NCBI GenBank assembly: GCA_963691835.1
Contig: OY829383.1
Coordinates: 434,001-498,000 of the forward strand
Source: G963691835 sp963691835
Lineage (GTDB): Bacteria; Pseudomonadota; Alphaproteobacteria; Thalassobaculales; Thalassobaculaceae
Reading direction: 5' to 3'
DNA length: 64,000 nucleotides
This document shows positions 17,341-24,829 of the stretch, piece after piece (the stretch's first letter is position 1; the number at the start of each line of letters is the position of its first letter). The notes beneath the pieces are model-generated. The model saw only the letters and a list, made by a program, of their open reading frames with translations, was not told where the DNA came from and searched no databases. Position numbers and translations under genes: made by a program.

Positions 17341-18720
17341 TCATTCCGCCGCCTGGGATTGCGGCTCGGCCCGCTTCTCCCGCATCGTGACGAATTCCTC
17401 TGCCGCCGTCGGGTGAATGCCAACGGTGGCATCGAAGTCGGCTTTCGTCGCCCCCATCTTCACAGCGATCCCGATGCCCTGAATGATTTCGCCGGCATCA
17501 ACGCCGACCATATGCGCGCCGACTACCTTCTGGGTGGCTCTGTCCACGATCAGCTTCTGCATTCCGCGCTCGGTATTGTCGGTCATCGTAAACTTCATCG
17601 GCCTGAAACCGGCGATGTAGACGTCAATCTCACCATACTTCGCCCGCGCCTCATGTTCCGGCAGACCGACGGAGCCGATCGGCGGCTGGCTGAAGACCGC
17701 GCTCGGTACGTTGTCGTGGTCGGGGCTCATGGGATTGTTGTTGTAGAAGGTCTCGGCAAAGCAACGGCCTTCCATGATGGCGACGGGCGTCAGGTTCACC
17801 CGGTCGGTAACATCGCCGATGGCGAAGATGCTGGGCACGGACGTTCGGCTGTCTTGGTCGACCGCAACCGCTCCATTCGGCTTCAAGGCGACGCCGACCT
17901 CCTCTAGCCCCAGTCCCTTCGTGTTCGGCGCGCGGCCGGTGGCATACATGATCGCATCCGCGACGATGGTGTTTCCGTCATTGAGATGGATGTGGACCTC
18001 GTCGCCAACTTTCTCGATACGATCGGGCAGGCAACCCGGGCGAAGGTTGATACCCTTCTTGGTCATCTCCTCCGTCAGGACGTCGCGCACGTCTTCGTCG
18101 AAGCCACGCAGAACCTTGTCTGCCCGGTAGACGAGATCGACCGTGGATCCAAAAGCACGGAAGATCCCGGCAAACTCGACGGCGATGTATCCGCTGCCAA
18201 CCACCACGATCCGCTCCGGCCGCTCCCTTAGGTCCAACGCCTCATTCGAGGTGATCGCGTGCTCGATGCCCGGGACGTCCGGCATGCTCGGCCAGCCTCC
18301 AACCGCGATCAGGATCCGTTCCGCCGTCAGCCGCCGGTCGCCGACTGCTACCGTGTGGGCGTCAACGATTGTGCCGCGGCCGTGGATTCTGTCGCACCCG
18401 GCATTCTCCAAGAGCCTCACATAAATGCCATGCAGCCGGTCGAGCTCTTTGTTCTTGGTGTCGACCATCTTGGCCCAGTCATGGGTTATGTCGCTTGCCG
18501 ACCACCCGTAACCCTCGGCGTCATGGGCCTCTTCAAGAAAGTGGCTGCCGTAGATGAAGAGCTTCTTTGGGACACAGCCGCGCAGAACACAGGTGCCGCC
18601 CTCGCGCAGTTCTTCTATCACCGCGACTTTCGCTCCGTAGGCGCCTGCAACCCGAGACGCCCGGGTGCCGCCGGAGCCAGCGCCCAATGTGATCAGATCG
18701 TAGTCGTACCCATGCGCCAT
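17341..18720 (-). CDS. gor: Glutathione-disulfide reductase
   Basis: A 459-residue flavoprotein reducing glutathione disulfide with NADPH. ATG 18720 follows GGAGA. FAD-binding LGAGSGG lies at residues 12-18, and the redox-active disulfide GGTCVLRGCVPKK has Cys44 and Cys49. The NADPH fold shows VVVGSGYIAVEFAG. The second FAD segment is SIFAIGDVTDR, and the C-terminal interface has GIHPTAAEEFVTMR with the catalytic His-Glu pair. It is transcribed alone, divergent from hisH. Confidence 0.96.
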   Translation of the reverse strand: MAHGYDYDLITLGAGSGGTRASRVAGAYGAKVAVIEELREGGTCVLRGCVPKKLFIYGSHFLEEAHDAEGYGWSASDITHDWAKMVDTKNKELDRLHGIYVRLLENAGCDRIHGRGTIVDAHTVAVGDRRLTAERILIAVGGWPSMPDVPGIEHAITSNEALDLRERPERIVVVGSGYIAVEFAGIFRAFGSTVDLVYRADKVLRGFDEDVRDVLTEEMTKKGINLRPGCLPDRIEKVGDEVHIHLNDGNTIVADAIMYATGRAPNTKGLGLEEVGVALKPNGAVAVDQDSRTSVPSIFAIGDVTDRVNLTPVAIMEGRCFAETFYNNNPMSPDHDNVPSAVFSQPPIGSVGLPEHEARAKYGEIDVYIAGFRPMKFTMTDNTERGMQKLIVDRATQKVVGAHMVGVDAGEIIQGIGIAVKMGATKADFDATVGIHPTAAEEFVTMREKRAEPQSQAAE

Positions 18721-18959
18721 AGCCGGTCTCCGTCCCCAATATCCCACGCGAACCGTCCCGCTCGCCGGGACCTGTTCGCAGGAAAATGGGACATGATCTG
18801 GAGATGTGTAGGGTCGAGTTCGTCAATGGACCTTTCACAAGGCGTTGAGGAAACTCAGTCAAGCAGGCTCGACAAGGCACTCAACCGGCGCTAGGACGCT
18901 GGTTGACCTGCACCTGACCATTCACCGGTCAGGCCTTCTGGCACAGGAAGAATGGCTGC

Positions 18960-19643
18960 ATGGCTTTGCGGATCGTCATCGTCGACTACGGCATGGGCAA
19001 CATCCAATCGGTTCGAAGCGCGTTCGAGCGGCTCGGCTGCACGGTGCATCTCGCGGACCGTCCGGAGGATCTGGAGACGGCAGAGGCGCTCGTTCTCCCG
19101 GGTGTCGGCGCGTTCGGTAGAGCCATGGAGAACCTGAACCAACGGGGTTTCTCGGACGCGATGCGGCATGCGGTGCTCGAAAGGCACGTCCCGCTTTTGG
19201 GAATCTGTCTCGGCATGCAGCTCCTCGTCGAGCACTCGGAGGAGCGGGGTGAGCACAAGGGCCTCGGCCTGATCCCAGGCGAGGTCAGGACAATCCCGGT
19301 GCCTCACGGATTACGTCTTCCCCATATCGGATGGAACGGACTGACGGTTACCCAACCTTCCCCGCTGTTGAAGGGCGTGAAGGACGGGGACGCCGTCTAT
19401 TTCGTCCATTCGCTGATGGTCGATTGCCCGGCCGAATACGTGATCGCGACCTGCGACTACGGCATGCCCGTCACCGCGTGCATCGCCAAGGACCGGGTGT
19501 TCGGCGCCCAGTTCCATCCGGAGCGCAGCCAGAGAAAAGGCCTGCGCCTGCTCCGGAACTTCATCGACACCGCAACCGCCCTAAAGTCGGACGCCTCAAA
19601 CCGTGCTGAAGAAACGCCTGATCGCATGCTTGTTGATGCGTGA
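18960..19643 (+). CDS. HisH-like glutaminase of an amidino-sugar cassette
   Basis: A 227-residue class I glutamine amidotransferase of the HisH family. Nucleophile Cys83 sits in GICLGMQLL; His186 and Glu188 are in QFHPERSQ. In histidine synthesis HisH feeds ammonia to HisF. Here the gene is followed by a HisF-like gene lacking a catalytic Asp and by two WbpG/PseA-type sugar amidotransferases, so it probably releases ammonia from glutamine for sugar amidination. The genes overlap by 41 bases with hisF-like, indicating tight coupling. No other histidine genes are present in the window. Confidence 0.9.
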   Translation: MALRIVIVDYGMGNIQSVRSAFERLGCTVHLADRPEDLETAEALVLPGVGAFGRAMENLNQRGFSDAMRHAVLERHVPLLGICLGMQLLVEHSEERGEHKGLGLIPGEVRTIPVPHGLRLPHIGWNGLTVTQPSPLLKGVKDGDAVYFVHSLMVDCPAEYVIATCDYGMPVTACIAKDRVFGAQFHPERSQRKGLRLLRNFIDTATALKSDASNRAEETPDRMLVDA

Positions 19644-20475
19644 AGGGCTGATCGTTCAAAGCCTCGGCTTTGAGCGTCACCTTCCCATCGGCCGGCCACG
19701 CTTTCCGATCGAGTTCGTTGCCCGTTGGGACGTGGACGAGATCGTACTCCTGGATATGAGCGCCACGCCCGAGAACCGCGGTCCGGACCCCGAGGTCCTG
19801 TCCATGCTGTCCAGGCACTGCTTCGTGCCGCTCACCGTGGGCGGCGGTATCCGGTCAGCGGAAGATGTGTACAGGGTCATCCGGTCCGGCGCGGACAAGG
19901 CGGCCGTGAACACCCATGCCGTGGAGCGGCCGGAGCTTCTGACGGAGATCGCCGACAGTTTCGGCGTGCAATGCGTCGTCCTCTCGATGGATTGCCGACG
20001 CGAAGCGGACGGGACGCACCAAGTCTACACCCGCTCCGGCACCCAACCCACCGGTATGACGGCCCCGGAATGGGCGAAGAAGGCGGAGGCTCTGGGCGCC
20101 GGTGAGATCTTTCTGAACTCGATCGACCGTGACGGCTCCAAACAGGGCTACGACCTCGATCTCATCCGCAGCGTGACGGAAGCGGTGGGCATTCCGGTGA
20201 TCGCCTGTGGCGGTGTCGGCAAGTTCTCCGACTTTGCCCCAGCCGTTCTCGATGGCGGCGCATCCGCTGCGGCGGCGGCAAACATCTTCCATTTCATTGA
20301 GCACAGCACGATCGTTGCGAAGGCTCAGATGCTCCGCGCGGGTGTGGATGTGCGCCTCGATAGCGACGCAACCTACACCGACCGGGAGTTCAGCGAGGAA
20401 GGCAGACTGATGATGCTGCCGCTTGAGAAGCTGCTCGACATTCAGCTCGCCCCAAAAGAGCGGGACGTGCTGTGA
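19603..20475 (+). CDS. HisF-like ammonia-channel protein, Asp11 replaced by Leu
   Basis: A 290-residue TIM barrel of the HisF family starting with GTG inside the 3' end of the hisH-like gene. Authentic HisF begins with a CLDVKDG motif whose Asp11 is catalytic. Here the aligned segment reads CLLMREG, so residue 11 is Leu. Asp130 is retained (VLSMDCRRE). The phosphate loops VGGGIRS and ACGGVGKF are kept. Leu at this place is typical of HisF2 proteins in lipopolysaccharide loci that carry wbpG, where the barrel passes ammonia to a sugar ligase. I infer the same role here. Confidence 0.9.
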   Translation: MLKKRLIACLLMREGLIVQSLGFERHLPIGRPRFPIEFVARWDVDEIVLLDMSATPENRGPDPEVLSMLSRHCFVPLTVGGGIRSAEDVYRVIRSGADKAAVNTHAVERPELLTEIADSFGVQCVVLSMDCRREADGTHQVYTRSGTQPTGMTAPEWAKKAEALGAGEIFLNSIDRDGSKQGYDLDLIRSVTEAVGIPVIACGGVGKFSDFAPAVLDGGASAAAAANIFHFIEHSTIVAKAQMLRAGVDVRLDSDATYTDREFSEEGRLMMLPLEKLLDIQLAPKERDVL

Positions 20476-20485
20476 GGATGACCCA

Positions 20486-21838
20486 ATGAGGTATTGCTCC
20501 CGCTGTCTCTATCCGGAGAACCACCCCTACGGCATGGTCTTCGACGCTCACGGCGTGTGCATGGGCTGCCGGGTACACGAGGAGAAGGACCGGCTGGACT
20601 GGACCGCACGGTTCGAGCATCTCCGCCGGCTCACACAAGAGAACCGGGCCCGGATGGGCAATTCCGGTTTCGACTGCATCGTGCCGGTCACAGGCGGTGG
20701 TGACAGCTTCTTCACCGTTCATACGGTGAAGAACGAGCTTGGCATGAACCCGCTGCTCGTCCACTACAACCCGCACTACAACACCCGGGTCGGCATCAGG
20801 AACCTCGCCAATCTGGCCACCGTCTTCGATTGCGACGTGGTCACGTCCACGCCCCGGCCGGAGTTATTGCAGCGGATCACACGCCACACCCTACGGCAGC
20901 ACGGCAGCCTCTACTGGCAGGTGTTGGCGGGCACCCTCACCTTTCCGGTTCAGGTGGCTGTCAAGTTCCGCATCCCGCTGATCGTCTGGGGGGTGCACGG
21001 CTGGTCGGAACAGACCGGCATGTTCTCCCACCTCGACGAGGTCGAGATGACGGAGCGCTGCCGGAAGGAGCACGCGATGCTTGGCATCGCGGCCGAGGAT
21101 CTGATCGACACGAATGCCGGGATTACAGCCGCCGACATGGCGCCCTTCATCTACCCCGACGACACGGAACTGGAGATCATCGGGGTTCGGGGGGTCTATC
21201 TGTCGAACTACTTGCGATGGGATGCGAAGGCCCAGCATGAGCGGATGATCGACCTCTACGGTTACGAAGCCGCCCCACAGCAGCGGACGTTCAACACCTA
21301 TGAGGACGTCCATTGTCACCACTCGGCGGGGCTGCACGACTGGCTTAAATTCCAGAAGCTCGGCTACGGAAAAGTCACCGATCACGCCAGCCGCGAGATC
21401 CGCCTTCGCCGGATGACGCGAGAGCAAGGGATCGAGATGGTACGCCGGTACGAAACGGTCACCCCAAGGGACCTTCCGCTCTTTCTGGATTGGGCAGGCA
21501 TGACCGAGGAAGAGTTCATGTCCTGCATCCGTGACCGACGGGATCCGAAGGCTTGGCAGCAGGATCACCAAGGGAACTGGACGCGGCTTTCCGGCGGTAT
21601 GGAGTCGCCCGGCACAGCCGCTATTGAGGCGGCCCGCCTTCCCTTGCTGGAACCATGGGCCGATTACCGGACTACCGCATCAGGGGAGCTCGGCACACCG
21701 GACGATGACTATCTGCTGATGGGCCGGGGCTACATCGACGCACACGATTACGGCGCGGTTGAGCCTAAGCCGGACGGAGAGCCGACCCCACGCATTTGGA
21801 CCGCGCCGTCGATCCGCGGGGCAGGAGGCTTCGCCTGA
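20486..21838 (+). CDS. N-acetyl sugar amidotransferase, WbpG/PseA type (first copy)
   Basis: A 450-residue PP-loop ATP pyrophosphatase of the WbpG/PseA family, which converts an acetamido group of a sugar to an acetamidino group using ATP and ammonia from a HisH/HisF pair. A zinc-ribbon-like N-terminus has Cys4, Cys7, Cys25 and Cys28. The PP-loop is VPVTGGGDSFF, so the usual SGGKDS is TGGGDS (residues 69-74), losing the Lys. It is about 80 residues longer than the second copy, with a C-terminal tail. ATG 20486 is ten bases after the hisF-like stop. Substrate unknown. Confidence 0.9.
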   Translation: MRYCSRCLYPENHPYGMVFDAHGVCMGCRVHEEKDRLDWTARFEHLRRLTQENRARMGNSGFDCIVPVTGGGDSFFTVHTVKNELGMNPLLVHYNPHYNTRVGIRNLANLATVFDCDVVTSTPRPELLQRITRHTLRQHGSLYWQVLAGTLTFPVQVAVKFRIPLIVWGVHGWSEQTGMFSHLDEVEMTERCRKEHAMLGIAAEDLIDTNAGITAADMAPFIYPDDTELEIIGVRGVYLSNYLRWDAKAQHERMIDLYGYEAAPQQRTFNTYEDVHCHHSAGLHDWLKFQKLGYGKVTDHASREIRLRRMTREQGIEMVRRYETVTPRDLPLFLDWAGMTEEEFMSCIRDRRDPKAWQQDHQGNWTRLSGGMESPGTAAIEAARLPLLEPWADYRTTASGELGTPDDDYLLMGRGYIDAHDYGAVEPKPDGEPTPRIWTAPSIRGAGGFA

Positions 21839-22947
21839 TGCGATATTGCAAGCGCTGCATCATGCCGGACACCAAGCCCGGCATCACCTTCGATGAAGAG
21901 GGCATCTGCAGCGCCTGCCGGTCGGTGGAGCGGAAGCAGAAGATCGACTTTCCCGCCCGTCAGGCCCGCCTCCGCGCGCTCTGCGATGAAATCCGGGGCA
22001 GCAACGGGGACGGCTACGACTGCGTCGTCCCGGTCAGCGGCGGTAAGGACAGCGTTTATCAGGCTTATATGATGAGCCGGGTCTACGGGATGCGGACCCT
22101 GTGCGTGACAGTGTCCTCCCACCTTCAGACCCGGGAGGGCATCCTCAACCTCAACGCGATGGTGGAGAACCTCGGCCTTGATCTCATCAAGGTGAGCGTC
22201 CGTCCTAGCACGCAACGCAAGCTGCGCCGCATCGCCTTCCTGGACATCGGCAACCCGGCCTATGCAGAGCATCGGGTCATGTTCGCCGCTGTTGCCCGGA
22301 CAGCCCTCTTCTACAACGCGCCGCTGGTGGTTTGGGGTGAGGATATCGCGACCGAGTATGGCGGCAACGTGGACGACAGCGCGTCAGACGGGTCAGCCGA
22401 GGATCTGATCAACAACGATCTGTTCCGGGAGCGGCCGTTCGAAGAACTCGTCGGCGACGCGGTTCCGGTCAACGAGATCTTCTTCTACCAGCATCCGCCG
22501 AAGATTGAGCTGGAGCGCCGGAAGATCCGGAGCATCTATCTCGGCTACTACCACTGGTGGGACGGGGTGAAGCATCTCCGGATCGCGGAGCAGTTCGGCT
22601 TCCAGCACCGGCGCGAGGGACCGCTGGCCGGCAACATTCTCGCCTACGATAACATCGACGAGAAAACGTGCGAGGTGCACATCTGGTTCAAGTTCCTGAA
22701 GTTCGGGTTCTGGCGGCCGACCGACCAGGCCTGCTACCAGATCTGGAATGGCCGGATGAGCCGGGAAGAGGCCGTCGAGCTGGTGCGGGAGAAGCAGTAC
22801 GAATTCCCGCATGACTACTACCGTGAGTTCCTGGACTACCACGAGATCACAGAGGACGAGTTCTGGGAAACCGCCGAGCGATTCCGGAACCAGGATATCT
22901 GGCACCGGGTCGGCAACGACTGGCGGCTGAAGCATGAGCTCTCATGA
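21838..22947 (+). CDS. N-acetyl sugar amidotransferase, WbpG/PseA type (second copy)
   Basis: A 369-residue paralogue of the preceding gene; its ATG overlaps the preceding stop (TGATG). It keeps the canonical PP-loop VVPVSGGKDSVYQ (S67-S72) and an N-terminal Cys4, Cys7, Cys24, Cys27 cluster. The central VWGEDIATEYGG and C-terminal RMSREEAVELVREKQYEF segments match the family. Expected reaction: ATP- and ammonia-dependent amidination of an N-acetyl sugar or a nonulosonic-acid precursor, in the cytoplasm. Two ligases sharing one HisH/HisF pair suggest two amidinations or a hetero-complex with a catalytic and a non-catalytic partner. Confidence 0.92.
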   Translation: MRYCKRCIMPDTKPGITFDEEGICSACRSVERKQKIDFPARQARLRALCDEIRGSNGDGYDCVVPVSGGKDSVYQAYMMSRVYGMRTLCVTVSSHLQTREGILNLNAMVENLGLDLIKVSVRPSTQRKLRRIAFLDIGNPAYAEHRVMFAAVARTALFYNAPLVVWGEDIATEYGGNVDDSASDGSAEDLINNDLFRERPFEELVGDAVPVNEIFFYQHPPKIELERRKIRSIYLGYYHWWDGVKHLRIAEQFGFQHRREGPLAGNILAYDNIDEKTCEVHIWFKFLKFGFWRPTDQACYQIWNGRMSREEAVELVREKQYEFPHDYYREFLDYHEITEDEFWETAERFRNQDIWHRVGNDWRLKHELS

Positions 22948-23206
22948 CCGGCCCGTGACCAAGCCAACCGTTCTGATCTCCGTGAACGCCCCTGGAGATC
23001 TGCTCTGCGTCGATGTCTTCTTGCGCGACGATGGCAGCTACGGCTTCGAGGAGTTCCGGCGCGACCCGGAAGACGGGCGTGGCTGGTTTCCGGTCGGTGG
23101 CTTCTCCAGCCAGCGGTTCGAGACCGAAGACGCGGCAACCCGCGCGGCCGAGAGTGCAGTCGTTTGGTTTCAAACGTCGCCGAACAGGAAGGCCAACAAG
23201 GCATAG
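22934..23206 (+). CDS. Small hypothetical protein of the amidotransferase operon
   Basis: A 90-residue protein starting 14 bases before the end of the second sugar amidotransferase, in another frame, and ending 37 bases into the 3' end of the convergent oxygenase gene. The sequence is acidic and coding-like (VLISVNAPGDLLCVDVFLR, then GYGFEEFRRDPEDGRGW-like and GGFSSQRFETEDAA), with no membrane segment. No family is recognised. Translational coupling suggests it belongs with the amidotransferases, perhaps as a small accessory. Confidence 0.6.
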   Translation: MSSHDRPVTKPTVLISVNAPGDLLCVDVFLRDDGSYGFEEFRRDPEDGRGWFPVGGFSSQRFETEDAATRAAESAVVWFQTSPNRKANKA

Positions 23207-24240
23207 CGCCGCCCCGCGCGCATGTGCATGACCTCATGTAGGAGCGAGCAAGAGAAGACGATCGCCGAGCCGGTTTCCGGCTTGTAGAGCTGTTCGGAGA
23301 ACTCCGGAAAGCGCAACTCACCGCCTTCATAGTCAGCTGAGTTCAAATTGACCGTGACCGCGAAACGGCGATAGGCGACCGCCTCTTGGGAGTCGTCCCG
23401 GTGCCCGTGCAGCTCACCACCCCGCGTCCCCTCATACTGTGCGATCCGATAACGCTCATGCTTGGTGATCTTGTACTGGAACGCCTTCTTGATCTCCGGA
23501 AACAAGCGGGTTTTGAGCCGGTGATTGATGAAATCGGCGGTTTCTGATTCGACGACCCAATGGTCGATCCGATCCTGCCGCCCATACTCCGGAATGCGCA
23601 TCTTCACATCCGTGGTCCGGTCCTTCAACGCCATGTGGCCAGGCTCTATGAACTCCTGTCCCTGTTCCTCAAAGACCGAGATCAGATACTCGCAGTCATC
23701 CGGGCTCATCACACCGGGGATCATCAGCACCGGCGGATGCGATACCGGCTCGAACGGTTTCCGAGGGGCCAGAACAGGGGCAATCCCAGCCGTGACCGCA
23801 TCCGCATGGGGGCGATCGTCGGCGGCAAGCCAAGACAGCAGGTGATTGTTGGGGCCGACGACCACGGTGGTCGGCCCGTCCTCCAGCACCGACCCAAAGG
23901 GCGCCGACAGACCATAGGCGTGATAAGCCTTCCCCTCGGGATCGAGCATCACGGTCGGCGTCACAGAAGGCGCGGCTTGCATTACGGCTTGCGCGGCGTC
24001 GGACTTCGTGACGACCAGTCGCAGATCCACGGGGAGATTTGCCGTCGCTGTTGCGATCTCCTGTAACTCATGCGCCGTCGCCGCCGGGCTCTTACCGGCA
24101 AAGACGAGGACATGGAAGTGACCGGACAAATCGTCGTCCAGTAGACCAATAGAGCGTCCGTCGCTCAGCCCGAAGGAGACCGCAGGCGCCAGATCTCCCG
24201 GCTCCAGATACACAAGCGCGTCGGCGTCGAAACTCATCAC
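23170..24240 (-). CDS. Redoxin-like domain fused to a prolyl-4-hydroxylase-type oxygenase
   Basis: A 356-residue two-domain protein. Residues 1-155 look like a peroxiredoxin/thioredoxin fold (LEPGDLAPAVSFGLSDG, then HVLVFAGKSP, then VVVGPNNHLLSWL), but no Cys occupies the peroxidatic place. Residues 170-356 form a P4H-like 2-oxoglutarate/Fe(II) oxygenase: HGHRDD with His280 and Asp282, distal His335 in SLLHEVMHM and Arg344/345 for 2-oxoglutarate. It should hydroxylate a protein or small molecule in the cytoplasm; the substrate is unknown. It converges on the amidotransferase operon with a 37-base overlap. Confidence 0.87.
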   Translation of the reverse strand: MMSFDADALVYLEPGDLAPAVSFGLSDGRSIGLLDDDLSGHFHVLVFAGKSPAATAHELQEIATATANLPVDLRLVVTKSDAAQAVMQAAPSVTPTVMLDPEGKAYHAYGLSAPFGSVLEDGPTTVVVGPNNHLLSWLAADDRPHADAVTAGIAPVLAPRKPFEPVSHPPVLMIPGVMSPDDCEYLISVFEEQGQEFIEPGHMALKDRTTDVKMRIPEYGRQDRIDHWVVESETADFINHRLKTRLFPEIKKAFQYKITKHERYRIAQYEGTRGGELHGHRDDSQEAVAYRRFAVTVNLNSADYEGGELRFPEFSEQLYKPETGSAIVFSCSLLHEVMHMRAGRRYALLAFLFGDV

Positions 24241-24280
24241 GGACCCGTCGGTTGGTTGAAACTCTCAAGCACCATTTACA

Positions 24281-24829
24281 TCAGGAGGCGGGCGGTAGGA
24301 CAGAGGGCGCTGAAAATTCCGGCACGGCCTCCAGAAACGCTGAAAGACTGCCGCCATCGAAGAGGTAGCCCGGAATTCCTGCCGCCTCTGCCGCGGCAAC
24401 ATCGGAAGCCTTGTCTCCAATCAGAAACGACCCTTTGTGCCGGACCGGCCAGACGTTCATGAGATCTAGAAGCATGCCGGGTGCGGGCTTCCGCCACCCC
24501 TCAAAGCGATCCCACGCCGGGCGGCCGTGTTCCGGGTGAAAAGGGCAGTAGCGGCTGTCGGTAAGCCGCCCGCCGGCCGCGTCAATCTCAGCAGACATAT
24601 GGGCATGAAGCCGCTCTACCTGACTGCCGTCGTAATAGCCGCGCGCGATGCCCGATTGGTTCGTCACGATGAAAACCATAAAACCGGCTTCCGTGAGCTT
24701 CCGAACCGCATCCTTGGCGCCGTCCACCCAGACGAGATCCTCGATCCGGTGAAGGTAGCCCACATCGACGTTCAGCACCCCGTCCCGGTCAAGGAAAGCC
24801 GCCGGTTTTGGCTGAGCGTCAACGGTCAT
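24281..24829 (-). CDS. HAD-family histidinol/heptose-bisphosphate phosphatase-like protein
   Basis: A 182-residue HAD phosphatase of the GmhB/HisB-N group. Motif I is AFLDRDGVLN with nucleophile Asp14 and acid/base Asp16; motif II is IVTNQSGIARG; motif III and IV residues are in WRKPAPGMLLD and LIGDKASDVAAAEAAG. Canonical members bind zinc with CxH...CxC. Here YCPFHPEHG keeps the first pair, but the second CxC is replaced by FEG before WRKP. The start overlaps the mutL stop by ATGA, so it is translationally coupled to mutL. Substrate could be a sugar bisphosphate. Confidence 0.85.
   Translation of the reverse strand: MTVDAQPKPAAFLDRDGVLNVDVGYLHRIEDLVWVDGAKDAVRKLTEAGFMVFIVTNQSGIARGYYDGSQVERLHAHMSAEIDAAGGRLTDSRYCPFHPEHGRPAWDRFEGWRKPAPGMLLDLMNVWPVRHKGSFLIGDKASDVAAAEAAGIPGYLFDGGSLSAFLEAVPEFSAPSVLPPAS

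Noticed and set aside
18960..20475. Assignment of the hisH/hisF-like genes to histidine biosynthesis
   Set aside because: Catalytic Asp11 of HisF is Leu, and the neighbours are sugar amidotransferases, not his genes.
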